From NCBI RefSeq assembly GCF_963678975.1, contig NC_089272.1, forward strand, positions 63,562,574-63,626,573: 64,000 nt of DNA. The letters are read 5' to 3'. Below the pieces are notes generated by a model. The model saw nothing but the letters and a program-made list of their open reading frames with translations, was not told the origin of the DNA and searched no databases. Every line of letters starts with the position of its first letter. The first letter of the stretch is position 1. Of this stretch, positions 11,071 to 21,164 are shown piece after piece. The position numbers were made by a program, and so were the translations under genes. The stretch is from Dysidea avara (lineage: Eukaryota; Porifera; Demospongiae; Dictyoceratida; Dysideidae).

Positions 11071-11830
11071 TACTAGGAATCATAAAAAGGTGCACACAAA
11101 AAATAAAATGACCAGAAACCAGTTTCACAATCCCATTATGGCACCTTGGCAGTATTGGTTAGGTAGAATCAAACCGAAAAGTGTCTTCAGAGTGACTAAA
11201 ATCACTTCAATTAAGAAGTTGATGCTTTAAGAAGATGCTTATTATACCACGTAAATAGTCTATTCACCTACACAGCTAGGTTGCAAATATTATATCTCTT
11301 CGGGCAATCAGTTTCAACTGCCCTCCAAATTTGAAGAAAATCAACTAAAGCATGCATGAGTTATAGTTATTTTTCTAAAGTGCGGCGAAAAGAAGAATAA
11401 CAAAAAATAAGTGAATTTTTATGCAGGTAAGAAGGTGTCTTTAAGTTTGTGTTGTAGGTGGCAAATTGCCAGTTTTGGCAAAAAAGATTACTTTTGAAAG
11501 TAAACATACTAGCCTGCCAAAAGTAATAAGGCATTGTGACTGCACTAGATTGCAACAACCTGACTGATATTAAAAAGAACAATATTATAGTTATCCCTTA
11601 AAATAAGTTCCGTGTTTATGTGGTTAAATGCCACAGTCTTCACTACCTTAGTTGTCAAATTGATCTGGCAATTATTCAAAATCTACGCTACTCATAAAAC
11701 GATGTTTAAGTTTTTAAAATTGATTATGGAACCACTCAAGTGCAGCTACTATCGAAGGTGAGGCATCTAACCAAGTAAATAAGATATGTACATTTCATCA
11801 GTAGCTTGTTAATCACACTCATATTTTAAG

Positions 11831-12130
11831 CAGTTAAAATCTACAAATAACTCAACAATAATATTTTTATTGCAACTCGATGGCAATGGCAATCGAATTG
11901 GTAGCTCCAATGGCAATTCTATGGAAGTGCTAAGTCACAATGAGGAGGAAGCTGAAGAAGAGTGGGAGAGAAGAGAACACATAGAGGCCTCTGTATCTCC
12001 TATGTCATCAGACAATGAAGAGGAGGTTGATGATGAAATTGTACAAGAAGAAAACAACAACCAACGACACAAGGAATTTACACCCTTGGCCAAGCGTAGG
12101 TGTAAAAGGATCATTAAGAAGCAGATGTGA
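11831..12130 (+). CDS. Possible terminal exon of an unrecognised acidic protein
   Basis: An open frame runs from an acceptor-like TTTTAAG or TTTTAAGCAG (near 11830-11833) to a TGA at 12128-12130. It encodes about 95 residues: a glycine/asparagine-rich start, a strongly acidic middle (SHNEEEAEEEWERREH, then SSDNEEEVDDEIVQEENNN) and a basic end (LAKRRCKRIIKKQ) that would suit a nuclear localisation signal. The bias is not what a random frame in AT-rich DNA gives, but no family is recognised. It could be the last exon of kinase B or of an unrelated gene; the upstream partner was not found. Confidence 0.4.
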   Translation, partial: QLKSTNNSTIIFLLQLDGNGNRIGSSNGNSMEVLSHNEEEAEEEWERREHIEASVSPMSSDNEEEVDDEIVQEENNNQRHKEFTPLAKRRCKRIIKKQM

Positions 12131-12409
12131 TATGGACAATCTTAACTTCAAATCTTCTACATTGTAGAAACTGATTAACTTGCATTTACTAAATCAACCC
12201 ATTTATTGCATATTATAATTAAAGTGGGATAACACTCAAGCACCATCTAGTTGTTGTTCAAAGCATCACAGACAATTCCAATTTCAGAACAGTTTTGGCA
12301 ATATTTATGCAGCTTGAAAAGTGTCTAATGGCTGTGATAATTCTGTGTAGTTAAGAACTTACCAATTTGGTCGCAAAAACTTCCAACTTTGCATTGCATA
12401 AAAAGTAAT

Positions 12410-12870
12410 ATGTTTAATTGCCAGAAATAACTAACTTGCCGTAATTTCTGGCAACCAAAAGTTGCCAAGTTTGGAAACTTTTGAATTGTTCACTAATTTC
12501 TCAGCATTAATAAATTTCCACTTCTGGTAACTTTTGGTAAACTAAATCCCACAATCAATCATCCTTTATAAGTAAAAATACAATTACTACCAGATTTGGT
12601 AGCTTTGGAGCACCTTTTGTTGTAGTTGCTCAAAGCAAAACAATAGTTGCCAATTTTGGACACTTTCAGTTTGGCAACTTTTGAATTGCTTATAAATGCC
12701 AAAGATGGCAATTATGAGCAACTAGAAACTTGCCAGAATTGGCATCTTTCCTCCACTGCCCAAACTTTTTGAGCCGTCAAAAGTTGCCGGAAAAGGCTAC
12801 TTTTGGTTACCTGAAATTGCCACTTTTGGTAATTTCTGAGCAGTCTATTAGTTTCCAAAATTGGATCTGT
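12410..12870. repeat. Second tract of CCAAAATTGGCAACTTTT-type repeats
   Basis: It has the same vocabulary as 9930-10385 (GCCAGAAATTACGGCAA, GGCAACTTTTGAATTG, GGTAATTTCTGAGCAG) on both strands. It reaches to within about 70 bp of the minus-strand exon at 12942-13115. Confidence 0.55.
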
Positions 12871-12941
12871 AACATACCTGGAGCCAGACACATGCCTTTT
12901 GGCATACCTCAGTACATACAACGTATTCTTTATGTACTTAC

Positions 12942-13115
12942 CAGAGTCCTTCTTTGAGTCCCATTCATCTTTGCTGACAGTGAAAGGTGTCGATTTGGTG
13001 GTAGTGCATGATGGCTTCCCTTCATAATAGAAATCGCCCGTATTTTTCATAGTGGATACTTTCATTGCAGAGGTCAGTTCTTGATTTGTACTGCTGTGTA
13101 ACGAGTTGAACATAG
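12942..13115 (-). CDS. Isolated internal exon of an unrecognised gene
   Basis: The exon is bounded by an acceptor TTTGTTGTCAG (13116) and a strong donor CTCTG|GTAAGTAC (12941). It encodes about 58 residues, including NQELTSAMKVSTMKNTG, DFYYEGKPSC and VSKDEWDSKKDSG. No flanking exons could be assigned and no family is recognised. The acceptor and first part of the exon are tandemly duplicated just upstream, and the second copy has lost the frame. It may be part of a decaying gene. Confidence 0.4.
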
Positions 13116-13375
13116 CTGACAACAAAGCATAGTGGTTACTTCACTTTTCAAACAATAATTAATATAACTGGGGTGCGTGGTGCCATTTCTTTCTTTTGAT
13201 GCGGTATGCTTGGATTGCAGTGGTGCTTTTTGAACAGTTTTTGATTTGTAATGCTGTGTAAGGGGTTGAACATAGCTGACAATGAAGCGTAATGGATACT
13301 TCACTTTTCAGACAATTGATAAAGCTGTGGCACAGTGCCATTTCTTTCTTTTGATGTGGTATGTGTGAATAATTA
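13072..13375. repeat. Two-copy tandem duplication, unit about 177 bp
   Basis: The block TTGATTTGTACTGCTGTGTA...GTTGAACATAGCTGACAA...TGGTGCCATTTCTTTCTTTT at about 13080-13190 is repeated at about 13240-13350 with substitutions. The duplication includes the splice acceptor and the 5' part of the exon at 12942-13115. Confidence 0.65.
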
Positions 13376-13423
13376 TTGTTGTTAACAAACAAGTACACAC
13401 AAAAAATTTGGAATTTTCAACTA

Positions 13424-13466
13424 GAGTAGGGACCATAGCACATGGTAAAAAGTACTGAAACAAGCC
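13424..13466 (+). repeat. Solo arm of the AGTAGGGACC foldback family
   Basis: The segment AGAGTAGGGACC followed by AAAAAGTACTGAAACAAG matches the arms of the hairpins at 4719-4983 and 16803-17053, without an inverted partner here. Confidence 0.5.
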
Positions 13467-13504
13467 CCTACAGTCTACTATATTCATGAACATGCATTAG
13501 ATAT

Positions 13505-14155
13505 CACGGATCAACATGACTACTTAGGTGTCAGATTCCACAGCTCCATGACATGGTCCCAATGAATAAAGCAGCCAAAGTCCTAAACTACCTTCACAAA
13601 TGCACCAAGGAAGTCAAAGAAACTGCCTACTTTACCCTTGTAAGACTAGTTCTTGAATATACCCTGACAATATTTGATTGATAAACTCAAGAAGATTCAA
13701 TGAAGAGCTGCTAGATAAGTTATGGGGGACTATTATTTGACAAGTAGTGTATCTGAAATGATATCCATACACTTCACTAGAACAACGCCGTCTACAAAAC
13801 AGATTAACTATGTTTTATAATCTTGTTAACAATGCCACATTCATTGACATGCCACAACACTACCACCCACTCCACTACAATGGTACCATGGTCATCAACA
13901 CCTACTATCAGAAGAGTATTTTTCCAAGACCATCCGTGATTGGAACAATTTACCCCATGAGATCATTGAATCTGATTCAAATAATACATTCTCTACCAGA
14001 TTTTTATGTCATTTTTGATTGTCATTACTGGACGACTAATTATTACTTTACACTATGGTATGTATGTACAATTTTTTTCAGAAGCTGTGATGCTTCATAA
14101 CGTCAGCCTAAGCTGACTATCCCAGTACACAATCAATCAATCAATCAACAAGAGA
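13505..14155 (+). mobile_element. LINE fragment, 3' end of a reverse-transcriptase ORF (dead)
   Basis: Translated in shifting frames it gives YLGVRFHSSMTWSQ, NKAAKVLNYLHKCT, LVRLVLEYTLT and TIRDWNNLPHEIIE. These are the typical C-terminal motifs of CR1/L2/jockey-like LINE polymerases. Frames are broken several times. The segment ends with (CAAT/TCAA)n repeats near 14130-14150, as LINE 3' tails of this type do. Confidence 0.65.
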
Positions 14156-14410
14156 AGTTGGTAGCAAGCAGTGGTGGCACTGGCATAGTGGAAAGGAACA
14201 GTACTCGAAATGTAGAGGTCAATGGAAGTTGCATTTGGGACTTTATTGATTGTCCATTATAAAGAGGCTGTCTGCCATTCAGGGGTGGGGGTTCCACTGT
14301 ATTAGTGTCTCAAAATTTATTTTTTAAATTTTGTGCTCCACACAAAGGACTGGATGAAACTTGCTACTTGGCCAGATGTTATCTAGAGCTGTTGTAGCTT
14401 AAAGCACACA

Positions 14411-14994
14411 CAGCAATAAGCAAATGATTGGCTGGATTTCTGGCACAGGGCTGCTTTCTTCAAAAACTCAGGAAATGAAACACGGATTTTTGAGTTAAAA
14501 CTGCTCTAGCTACCAGCCAAAACAAGGAAAGCCAACTCTTCCTCATAGTGATGTGATAAGGTTGGATGCATAGTCTGTTTATGCTGTTAGCCTGGAAAGG
14601 ATCTAAGACTGGGTGAAGAGCATCAAAATTTTGTGCTTCATTATATGAGGGTCTGTCAATGGCTCTAAAGTCCTTTCCAACACTTCTGATGCCACACTGT
14701 AATTGATGGCTATTGAGCCTACAAAATCACTGGAAATAGCTAGAAAGTACGATACAATCTGTAGAAAATTTTGACATTCATCACCCAGATGGTGAGAAGT
14801 CTCAGATTCTTTCCAGACTAAACAGCATAGGCAGACTATGAATTCAACTTTATTACATCGCTACAGGAAAGAGTTGGTTTTCTTGTCTTGGCTGGTGGGG
14901 CAGTTTGAATTCAAAAAATTTGTGCTTCGTTTCTTGAATTTTTAAAGGAAATAGCCTGTGCCGGGAATTCAGCCAATCATTTGCTTATTACTGT
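14411..14994. repeat. Foldback element with arms of about 280 bp
   Basis: The left arm starts CAATAAGCAAATGATTGGCT and the reverse complement of the right arm starts TAATAAGCAAATGATTGGCT. Similarity continues through CAGCCAA(A/G)ACAAG(G/A)AAA and TATGCTGTT(T)AG(C/T)CTGGAAAG to the centre near 14700 with many substitutions. No coding potential is seen. Confidence 0.65.
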
Positions 14995-15115
14995 ACATAC
15001 TTTTCATACTCTAGATAAGAAATTTTGAGATACTAAAAGTGATATTTCTGTGTTCATGCATGGTGGATCTAGCAGTGGGATGCTACGATGAACATCTCAC
15101 AATGGTAAGAGAGTA

Positions 15116-15325
15116 CAGCTACAAAAAAAGTCACCTGTAGAGAGTTCAGCTACAAACAAGTCACCCTATAAACAGTTCAGTTACAAAGAAAACACCTTGT
15201 AGAGAGATCTGCTAGAAACAAGTCACCCTGTAGAGAGTTCAACTACATTTTCAAGTCACCAGGTAGAGGGATCAGTTAGAAGCAAGTCACCCTGTGGAGA
15301 GATCAGCTACAAACAAGTCACCTTA
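15116..15325 (+). repeat. Tandem satellite, unit about 32 bp
   Basis: Six to seven imperfect units of CAGCTACAAACAAGTCACCC followed by TGTAGAGAGTT/ATC lie head to tail. Units differ at several positions, so the array is old. Confidence 0.8.
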
Positions 15326-15571
15326 TTGTCACCTATGTGATAATCATTTTATTTAGTATCGTATTTAATCAGAAACACAGCTATACATACAATAGATACT
15401 TACTCTTGTTCAACAATTCCTGTAGTAAAGAAACAAAAAACAAGATAAAAGTAAGCCCAAAGCCAGCTTATGGCTGGCTTTGTACAAAAAGATGTGATAT
15501 CTAAACCACAACAGCCAAGCTGTAAAAGAAGGGAGCAGCCGTCAAAAAGGCTATGGTGAAAAAAGTTGTAT

Positions 15572-15778
15572 AATCAAAGGTGGCAGCCAAGAAATGACTG
15601 TGATGGTAGGTTAATGGCAAAAATTTTAATAATGACATTCAAGTGAATTTTGTGCCAAATCCTAGTGAAACTTGGAGGAAACTTGGAGGAAGCAACACAA
15701 ATTCACCTGAATTGTTGTTATTAAAATTTTTGTCATCAACCTACCATCACAGCCATTTCTTGGCTGCCACCTTTGATT
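15572..15778. repeat. Foldback hairpin just upstream of the RAD23-like exons
   Basis: AATCAAAGGTGGCAGCCAAG at the left and its reverse complement at the right end bound arms of about 80 bp that also share GTGATGGTAGGTT and AAAATTTTAATAA. An outer partial arm (about 15485-15500 with 15776-15795) suggests a slightly larger original element. Confidence 0.75.
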
Positions 15779-15931
15779 TCACATCTTTTTTGCCCTGGAT
15801 TTTTTGAGAGCTCCGTCCTTTTTTACAACTTGGCTGTTTCAGTTTGGATATGCTTTTGTTACAGTGTTATCACCTTAGCAGCACTAGTAGACATCACACT
15901 GTTAGTTATCATTGCTGTATGTTACACACAG

Positions 15932-16464
15932 GGTATACCAGGAAGGATATACAAACAGCCAGAGGAACAAGGGGCTTCCCCTGCCCCAGCTGGGCAACAG
16001 CAACATCAAAGTCCTACTCCAATTCAAGGTCAACAAGAACCGCGGCAGCCACAACCACGGCAGTCACAACGACGTCGGCAGCTACAACCATGGCAGCTAC
16101 AACTGTGGCAGCCACAACCACAGCTGCCACAATCACAGCAGTCACAACCACAGCAGCCACAACCACAACAGCCACAACCACAGCAGTCACAACCACAGCA
16201 GCCACAACCATTGCAGCCACAGATTCCTACGGGGTTCGAAGAAAAACAGGAGTTAGAAGCAATTGAAAGGGTAAAAAAGTAATTATTTTAAATTTAATAC
16301 AACATGCAATATCGTACACTTTTCTTCCTTTCTAGCTAAAGATGCTCGGTTATCCTGAAGATCTAGTCATACAGACATACTTTGCATGTGATAAAAATGA
16401 GGAACTAGCTGCAGATTTACTTTTATCACAAGATAGTGGTGATGAAGAGGAATGGAGTGACTGA
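15932..16464 (+). CDS. RAD23: RAD23 homologue, 3' exons (UBA2; Q/P-rich linker)
   Basis: Two exons are seen: 15932-16270 (acceptor TTACACACAG, donor AGG|GTAAAA) and 16336-16464 (acceptor CCTTTCTAG, stop TGA). Joined in phase 0 they give 155 residues. The last 55 or so (EAIER then [20 protein letters not shown] and [10 protein letters not shown]) match the C-terminal UBA2 domain of RAD23 proteins closely. The first residues GIPG match the conserved sequence right after UBA1 in RAD23. Between them, where RAD23 normally has the XPC-binding (STI1-like) domain, there is only a Gln/Pro-rich tract of about 90 residues. RAD23 shuttles ubiquitylated proteins to the proteasome and supports XPC in nucleotide-excision repair. 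Exons for the ubiquitin-like domain and UBA1 were not found upstream, where transposons are dense, so this is either a partial view or a truncated gene. Confidence 0.7.
16036..16225 (+). repeat. Coding minisatellite (12-bp unit, Gln-Pro codons)
   Basis: The unit CAGCCACAACCA and variants (CAGTCACAACCA, CAGCTACAACCA) repeat about fifteen times inside the RAD23-like exon. They encode QPQP/QSQP. The other two frames are also open, which explains spurious Thr/Ala and His/Asn frames across the same bases. Confidence 0.8.
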
Positions 16465-16802
16465 CAGTTAACAACAACTAATTCTGTGGCTAGTAACATA
16501 GCGACAATTATAGTGTGCAATTTCCTTATACATATCGTGATATACACAAATACATTATTATATTTGTACAGCAAATAGTTTGTAAATTATTTCTAATAGG
16601 GTTCTCAATGAATATATCGCCTTTTACAGAATGCAGGGTGTTTATCGTACTACACTGATGTTCAAATCACTATAAAACCGGAGGCACAATTGTTTCAGTT
16701 TGAGACACAATTATTTTTTTGCATTTCACGGTAGCTAGTTGTGTTAAAATTGTGGTACTGTAGGACCTCCATTTTCCGAGCACGTGTGTGCCAGTTCAAT
16801 TA

Positions 16803-17053
16803 CAGATAGAGTAGGGACTGTGTAGTACCACCACAATAAGAGTACTGAAACAAGCTTGATTGGAGTAGTAAGTAATATCCAGATGCTTTAAAACAATAAG
16901 AAGTGAATATCCCTACTGTGCTACGAAGATTCTACAATCAAAATGCACAGTAGTAATATTCACTTCTTATTGTTTTACAGTATCTGGACATTATGTACTA
17001 CTCCGATCCAGTGCTTTTTATTGTAGCAGTGCTACAATGTCTCTACTCTAGTT
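16803..17053. repeat. Foldback hairpin of the AGTAGGGAC family
   Basis: Arms of about 110 bp are inverted. The left reads AGAGTAGGGACTGTG, AGTACTGAAACAAGC, AAAACAATAAGAAGTGAATA; the right arm carries the complements in mirrored order. It shares its outer block with the hairpin at 4719-4983. Confidence 0.75.
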
Positions 17054-17233
17054 TAAAATTCCTAATTTTTGTTTTTGAACTTTTTTCAATTCATGAACAC
17101 TATTAAAAAGCTACTACTGTCACATATGTAAATAGCTACAATTCTCATATTCATGAGGGAGATCATGATAATGATTATAGTCATAAAAGCACAAAGGCTG
17201 TCCACTTGCATTCCAACTGTGTCTATACTACTC

Positions 17234-17704
17234 AGGGGCGGATCCAGCAGCTGGCAAGGGGAGGGGCACAAACAAGCTAAGTTGTAAGTGGTTGGATTCT
17301 AGTATTAGTTGCTGTATTTTTGAAACAGCAAATGATCACCTTTTTGTAGTGTCTCACTACTGATTTAGCCATTTTGCCTTTGCAGATGGATGTGAAGTCT
17401 TTAAAGGCTATTAATCGTCTTGCAACACGATAATTATTTTTAGAGGCGTTTAGTACGCACAAAAGTACTAGGTGACAATTTCATAGTTAGACTGATTTGC
17501 TTTGGTTTTAGGTGAATTTGTAATATTAAATGCTATTAAAATGTGCATATTTTCATGAGTTATAAGGCCTGATGTAAGTTTAGTAGCTATTTTAACCAAA
17601 ACGAAGTAGCCTAGCTATATGGCTACTCCACAAGGTGAGGTGAGGGGGGGGGGGGGGGGGGGGGCATTTGCCCCAAATGCCCCATCCTGGATCCGCCATT
17701 GCTA
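17234..17704. mobile_element. Probable hAT-like remnant with GGCGGATCCAG ends
   Basis: The left end AGGGGCGGATCCAG and the right end CTGGATCCGCCATTG are inverted. Ends of this kind mark non-autonomous hAT elements in many genomes. No exact target duplication was found. A run of about 20 G lies at 17645-17664, and no coding frame is supported. Confidence 0.5.
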
Positions 17705-17929
17705 CTGATACTAATCTGATACGCACCAATGGATAAAGTTGCAAATCAATTAACGGCACAGTGCAATTCACTTAAGTTTGTTGCATCGTATAGTACTGTA
17801 CACTCGAGATACTCTAACAGAGCAGTTATTCACTTGACTGTGTAATAGAACACACACTTAATTGCTATAGTAAATGTCTAGTTCTCCAACCTAAAAATAG
17901 TTAGTCCTATCCTGTTTACAGAAGCTAAG

Positions 17930-19643
17930 GGGTCATTCTATGCCAAATCAACAAGAAACAATCCCGACCCCTTTGGATTTTCATGAAATTTGGCATAGAC
18001 ATGGACTCTGCTAAGAAACTTTCTCACACCAAAATTTGGCCCATTCTAGTGATCTCCCTTCAAGATATGACCACTCCAAGTTTATTACAAAATACTAGAC
18101 TGGTTTAATAAAATGGCCATAACTTTGTCAGTGATTGTCACAAAATCTTTCTGTTTAGATTTTTGGAATGCTTATTAAATTCTCTTTCAAGTAATATATA
18201 ATTCATTATAATTACTCGAAGGAAAAGGTTAAACCACAAAAATGTGACTTTTTCCTTTGATCTTACTTTTTTCAAAAAAGGATATTTCAATTACTTTCAT
18301 TTTTTGTTCAAATATTTATCTAATGACAGTAAGTGTGAAGTTGGGATGGCAAGTAGATCATGAGTTGTGGCTACATACATAATTTTACATGCTACCGAGG
18401 GTATATAAGTATGAACACTACTATAACAATACAAACTTTACAATTAAATTATAGTATGGAATCTCATCAGAATGTGGTCAAGTTTGTAGTACAGACATAG
18501 CTGGAGGCATAGTATAGAAGTATCATACGGTGATTAAACAGAAACATCAATACTCTCCATTGCTGAAGCCACACCAATATCCCCTATTGTTGTGTATATC
18601 AATGCAGTTACGATAACAACATGATTTTGGTGCAAACACCATCAAGAATTCATAATAGACCTGATGCCATATAGTGGGAGAGTTTGGTAGCAAATTGATA
18701 ATGTAACTTTTGTGAGAGAAAGTTTGACAAAATTGTGGAAACTTCACAATTAAAATTATGAAGTTGGAGGGTTTTAATTTGGTACAGTGACTCCAACTTC
18801 ATGATGTTAATGTAAAGTTCCACAATTTTGTCAAACCTTTCTTTCACCAAGCTTACAGTACCATAAGATAATTTGCTACCAAACCCTATTATGGCATCAG
18901 GAATGGACTCTTGATGGTGTTTGCACCAAAATCATGTTGTTATCATAACTGCATTGATATACATAACAATAGGGGATATTAGTGTGGCTTCAGCAATGGA
19001 GAGTATTGATGTTTCTGTTTAATCACCTTATGATACTTCTATACTACTGATGCCTCCAACTGTATGTGTATTACAACTTAACCACATTCTGATGAGATTC
19101 CATACTATAATTTAATTGTAAAGTTTATATTGTTATAATAGTGTTCATACTTATACCCCCGGTAGCATGTAAAATTATGTATGTAGCCACAACTCATGAT
19201 CTACTTGCCATCCCAACTTCACACTTACTGTCATGAAAGGAGGGCATTAGAAGAATATTTGAACAAAAAATGAAAGTAATTGAATTATCCTTTTTGAAAA
19301 AAGTAAGATCAAAAGAAAAGGTCACATTTTTGTGGTTTGGCCTTTTCCTTTGAGTAATTATAATGAATTATATATCACTTGAAAGAGAATTTAATAAGCA
19401 TTCCAAAAATCTAAATAGAAAGATTTTGTGACAATCACTGACAAAGTTATGACCATTTTATTAAATCAGTGTAGTATTTTGTAATAAGCTTGGAGTGGTC
19501 ATATCTTAAAGGGAGATCAATAGAATGGGCCAAATTTTGGTGTGAGAAAGTTTCTTAGCAGAATCCATGTCTATGCCAAATTTCATGAAAATCTAAAGGG
19601 GTCAGGATTTTTTGTTATTTTTTGATTTGGTATGGAATGACCC
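17930..19643. mobile_element. Giant foldback element (1.7 kb, arms about 840 bp)
   Basis: The segment reads GGGTCATTCTATGCCAAATC inward from the left and GGGTCATTCCATACCAAATC inward from the right. The two halves remain collinear inverted copies to a centre near 18780, where GAAGTTGGAG and CTCCAACTTC enclose a loop of about 20 bases. The right arm has a small insertion near 19225-19250. Flanking TAAG at 17926-17929 and 19644-19647 may be the target duplication. No protein is encoded. Confidence 0.85.
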
Positions 19644-20062
19644 TAAGCTCTGTGTGTGCAGCTTGTAAACTTGCACAGATTGATATACTCGAATAGAGCA
19701 GTTACTTAACTTAATTATATATGTTTTATTCTGTTGAACAGTATGGTAACTAGGGATGCGACTATTATGCCAGCATAATTTCGGGCATAATAGGTATGTG
19801 TGGGAATCAGGAATTATGCTAGCATTTTGAGGTGATTATAAAGCTTTAACAGTAGGAAAATCTGCAGATTGCACAATTCCGTTAAAAAGATCGAGGAGCA
19901 GTCAGAAACTCTAATAGAACAGTCACTGTATATTATTTACTCTAATAAAGCAGTCACATTGAAATTAAATACTCTAATACAGCAACCAGCTAAAGAATTG
20001 AAGACATTTTGAAGCTTAAACATCAATGAAAATGGCCTGATACAGCAATAAACTGGCATCAT

Positions 20063-21164
20063 CAAGGGCGTAGGCAGGGGGGTTCGGATGGTTCGGACAA
20101 ACCCCCCTTTCAGAGGCAGATTATTTTTTTTTAATTAAAAATCACGCTAAATCTTACAGCCCTGGAGCTCTCTACTTTCCCACTGGCGCTCCTCTGTACT
20201 GCTCTTGAGGGTCACATCACATTAATGCTGAACCATTACAAAGCATATCTATTGCATCACCTGATCAATTGCGCACGTGATGCATGGTTGAAATGGCGAA
20301 GGATATACTATTCATTGTCTGGCGCCGCCCGCCCCTTCGCAAAAGTAAGGGTCTGGTGAAATACAAATACCTAATCATTTCAAAAGGAATTCAATTAGAC
20401 AGCGTACGTAATGCTTGTTACGTCAGATGATTGCACTTCAATTCGAACAAAAGCATTGTGTTGCCAAGGCGATTTCTGTGTGAACGTCATTGGCATGCAC
20501 TAATTGGCTAGCGCCGAATCTGGGCGCTAGAAATGATTTAGTATCTGTATTTCACCAGACCCTTACTTTATGCGAAGGGGCGGGCGGCGCCAGACTAATA
20601 CTATTCACTGGTCGGTTGAGACATATTACAAGGTAGCAACTGCTAAACTTGAGTGGTCGTGTTATACATGTGTCAGGTTAGTGAATTGTTGATGTATATT
20701 TACCTGATGAATGGTTTGTTTATTTGTTACATGTTGTGGGCACGTGATGTCTCGAACATATTGGAGTACAAGCCCAGTGAAGTTATTGACCATCAACAGG
20801 AGGACCGGCTGAAAATAATGTATAGCTGGAAAGAAGTATTGCCAACTAAGGGGGCTCGAGTGTGGAGGGCTTCCGTATGCTAGGAAATAGAAGTTGGCTG
20901 TCAGCATGCTGTCTGGAAGTGAAGATTAGTTAGTTTTACAATAGGTTTAGCTATAGTTTCTATAAGCTGCATAAACAGCAGTGTGTAGGTTTTAGCTAGT
21001 TAGATGCACAAACAGCACCTTTTGCTGTTACTGCCTAAGGGCGCATTTTGTGTATGCATCATTTTCGTTCAAGCATGGTCTAGGAGAAGCACCCAGGTCT
21101 TCCCCTTGAGACCTTTCACTTTAAATCCGAACCTCCTTCAAAAAAAATCCTGGCTACGCCCCTG
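20063..21164. mobile_element. Element with GGGCGTAG(G/C)C ends inserted into the previous one
   Basis: The ends CAAGGGCGTAGGCAGG and CCTGGCTACGCCCCTG are inverted, a terminus style known from non-autonomous hAT-like elements. The flanks are ATCAT on both sides (20058-20062 and 21165-21169). Removing the insert with one ATCAT restores the sequence found in the uninterrupted copy near 38395-38405. No transposase frame is seen. Confidence 0.75.
20315..20597. mobile_element. 283-bp MITE with 10-bp target duplication, nested
   Basis: The terminal inverted repeats are about 50 bp, with outer bases TTGTCTGGCGCC and, inverted, TAGTCTGGCGCC. They continue through GCGGGGCGAAG-type sequence to AAGGGTCTGGTGAAATAC. 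An exact 10-bp direct repeat ATACTATTCA flanks it at 20305-20314 and 20598-20607. A 9-11-bp duplication with long termini fits Mutator-like elements. A related short palindrome lies at 40728-40793. Confidence 0.85.

Larger units (their letters stand above)
6906..11830. other. Repeat-dominated gap downstream of kinase B
   Basis: No gene is supported. Near 6960-7110 there are imperfect repeats around ACACATGTGAAGG. The rest is accounted for by inverted-repeat elements (7454-8393, 8417-9020, 10430-11070) and degenerate repeats (9610-9790, 9930-10385, 11090-11235) listed separately. A terminal exon of kinase B could be hidden here but was not identified. Confidence 0.4.

Noticed and set aside
15844-16266. 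Alternative Thr/Ala-rich and His/Asn-rich frames over the RAD23-like exon
   Set aside because: They are frame shadows of the 12-bp minisatellite; only the Gln/Pro frame continues into UBA2.
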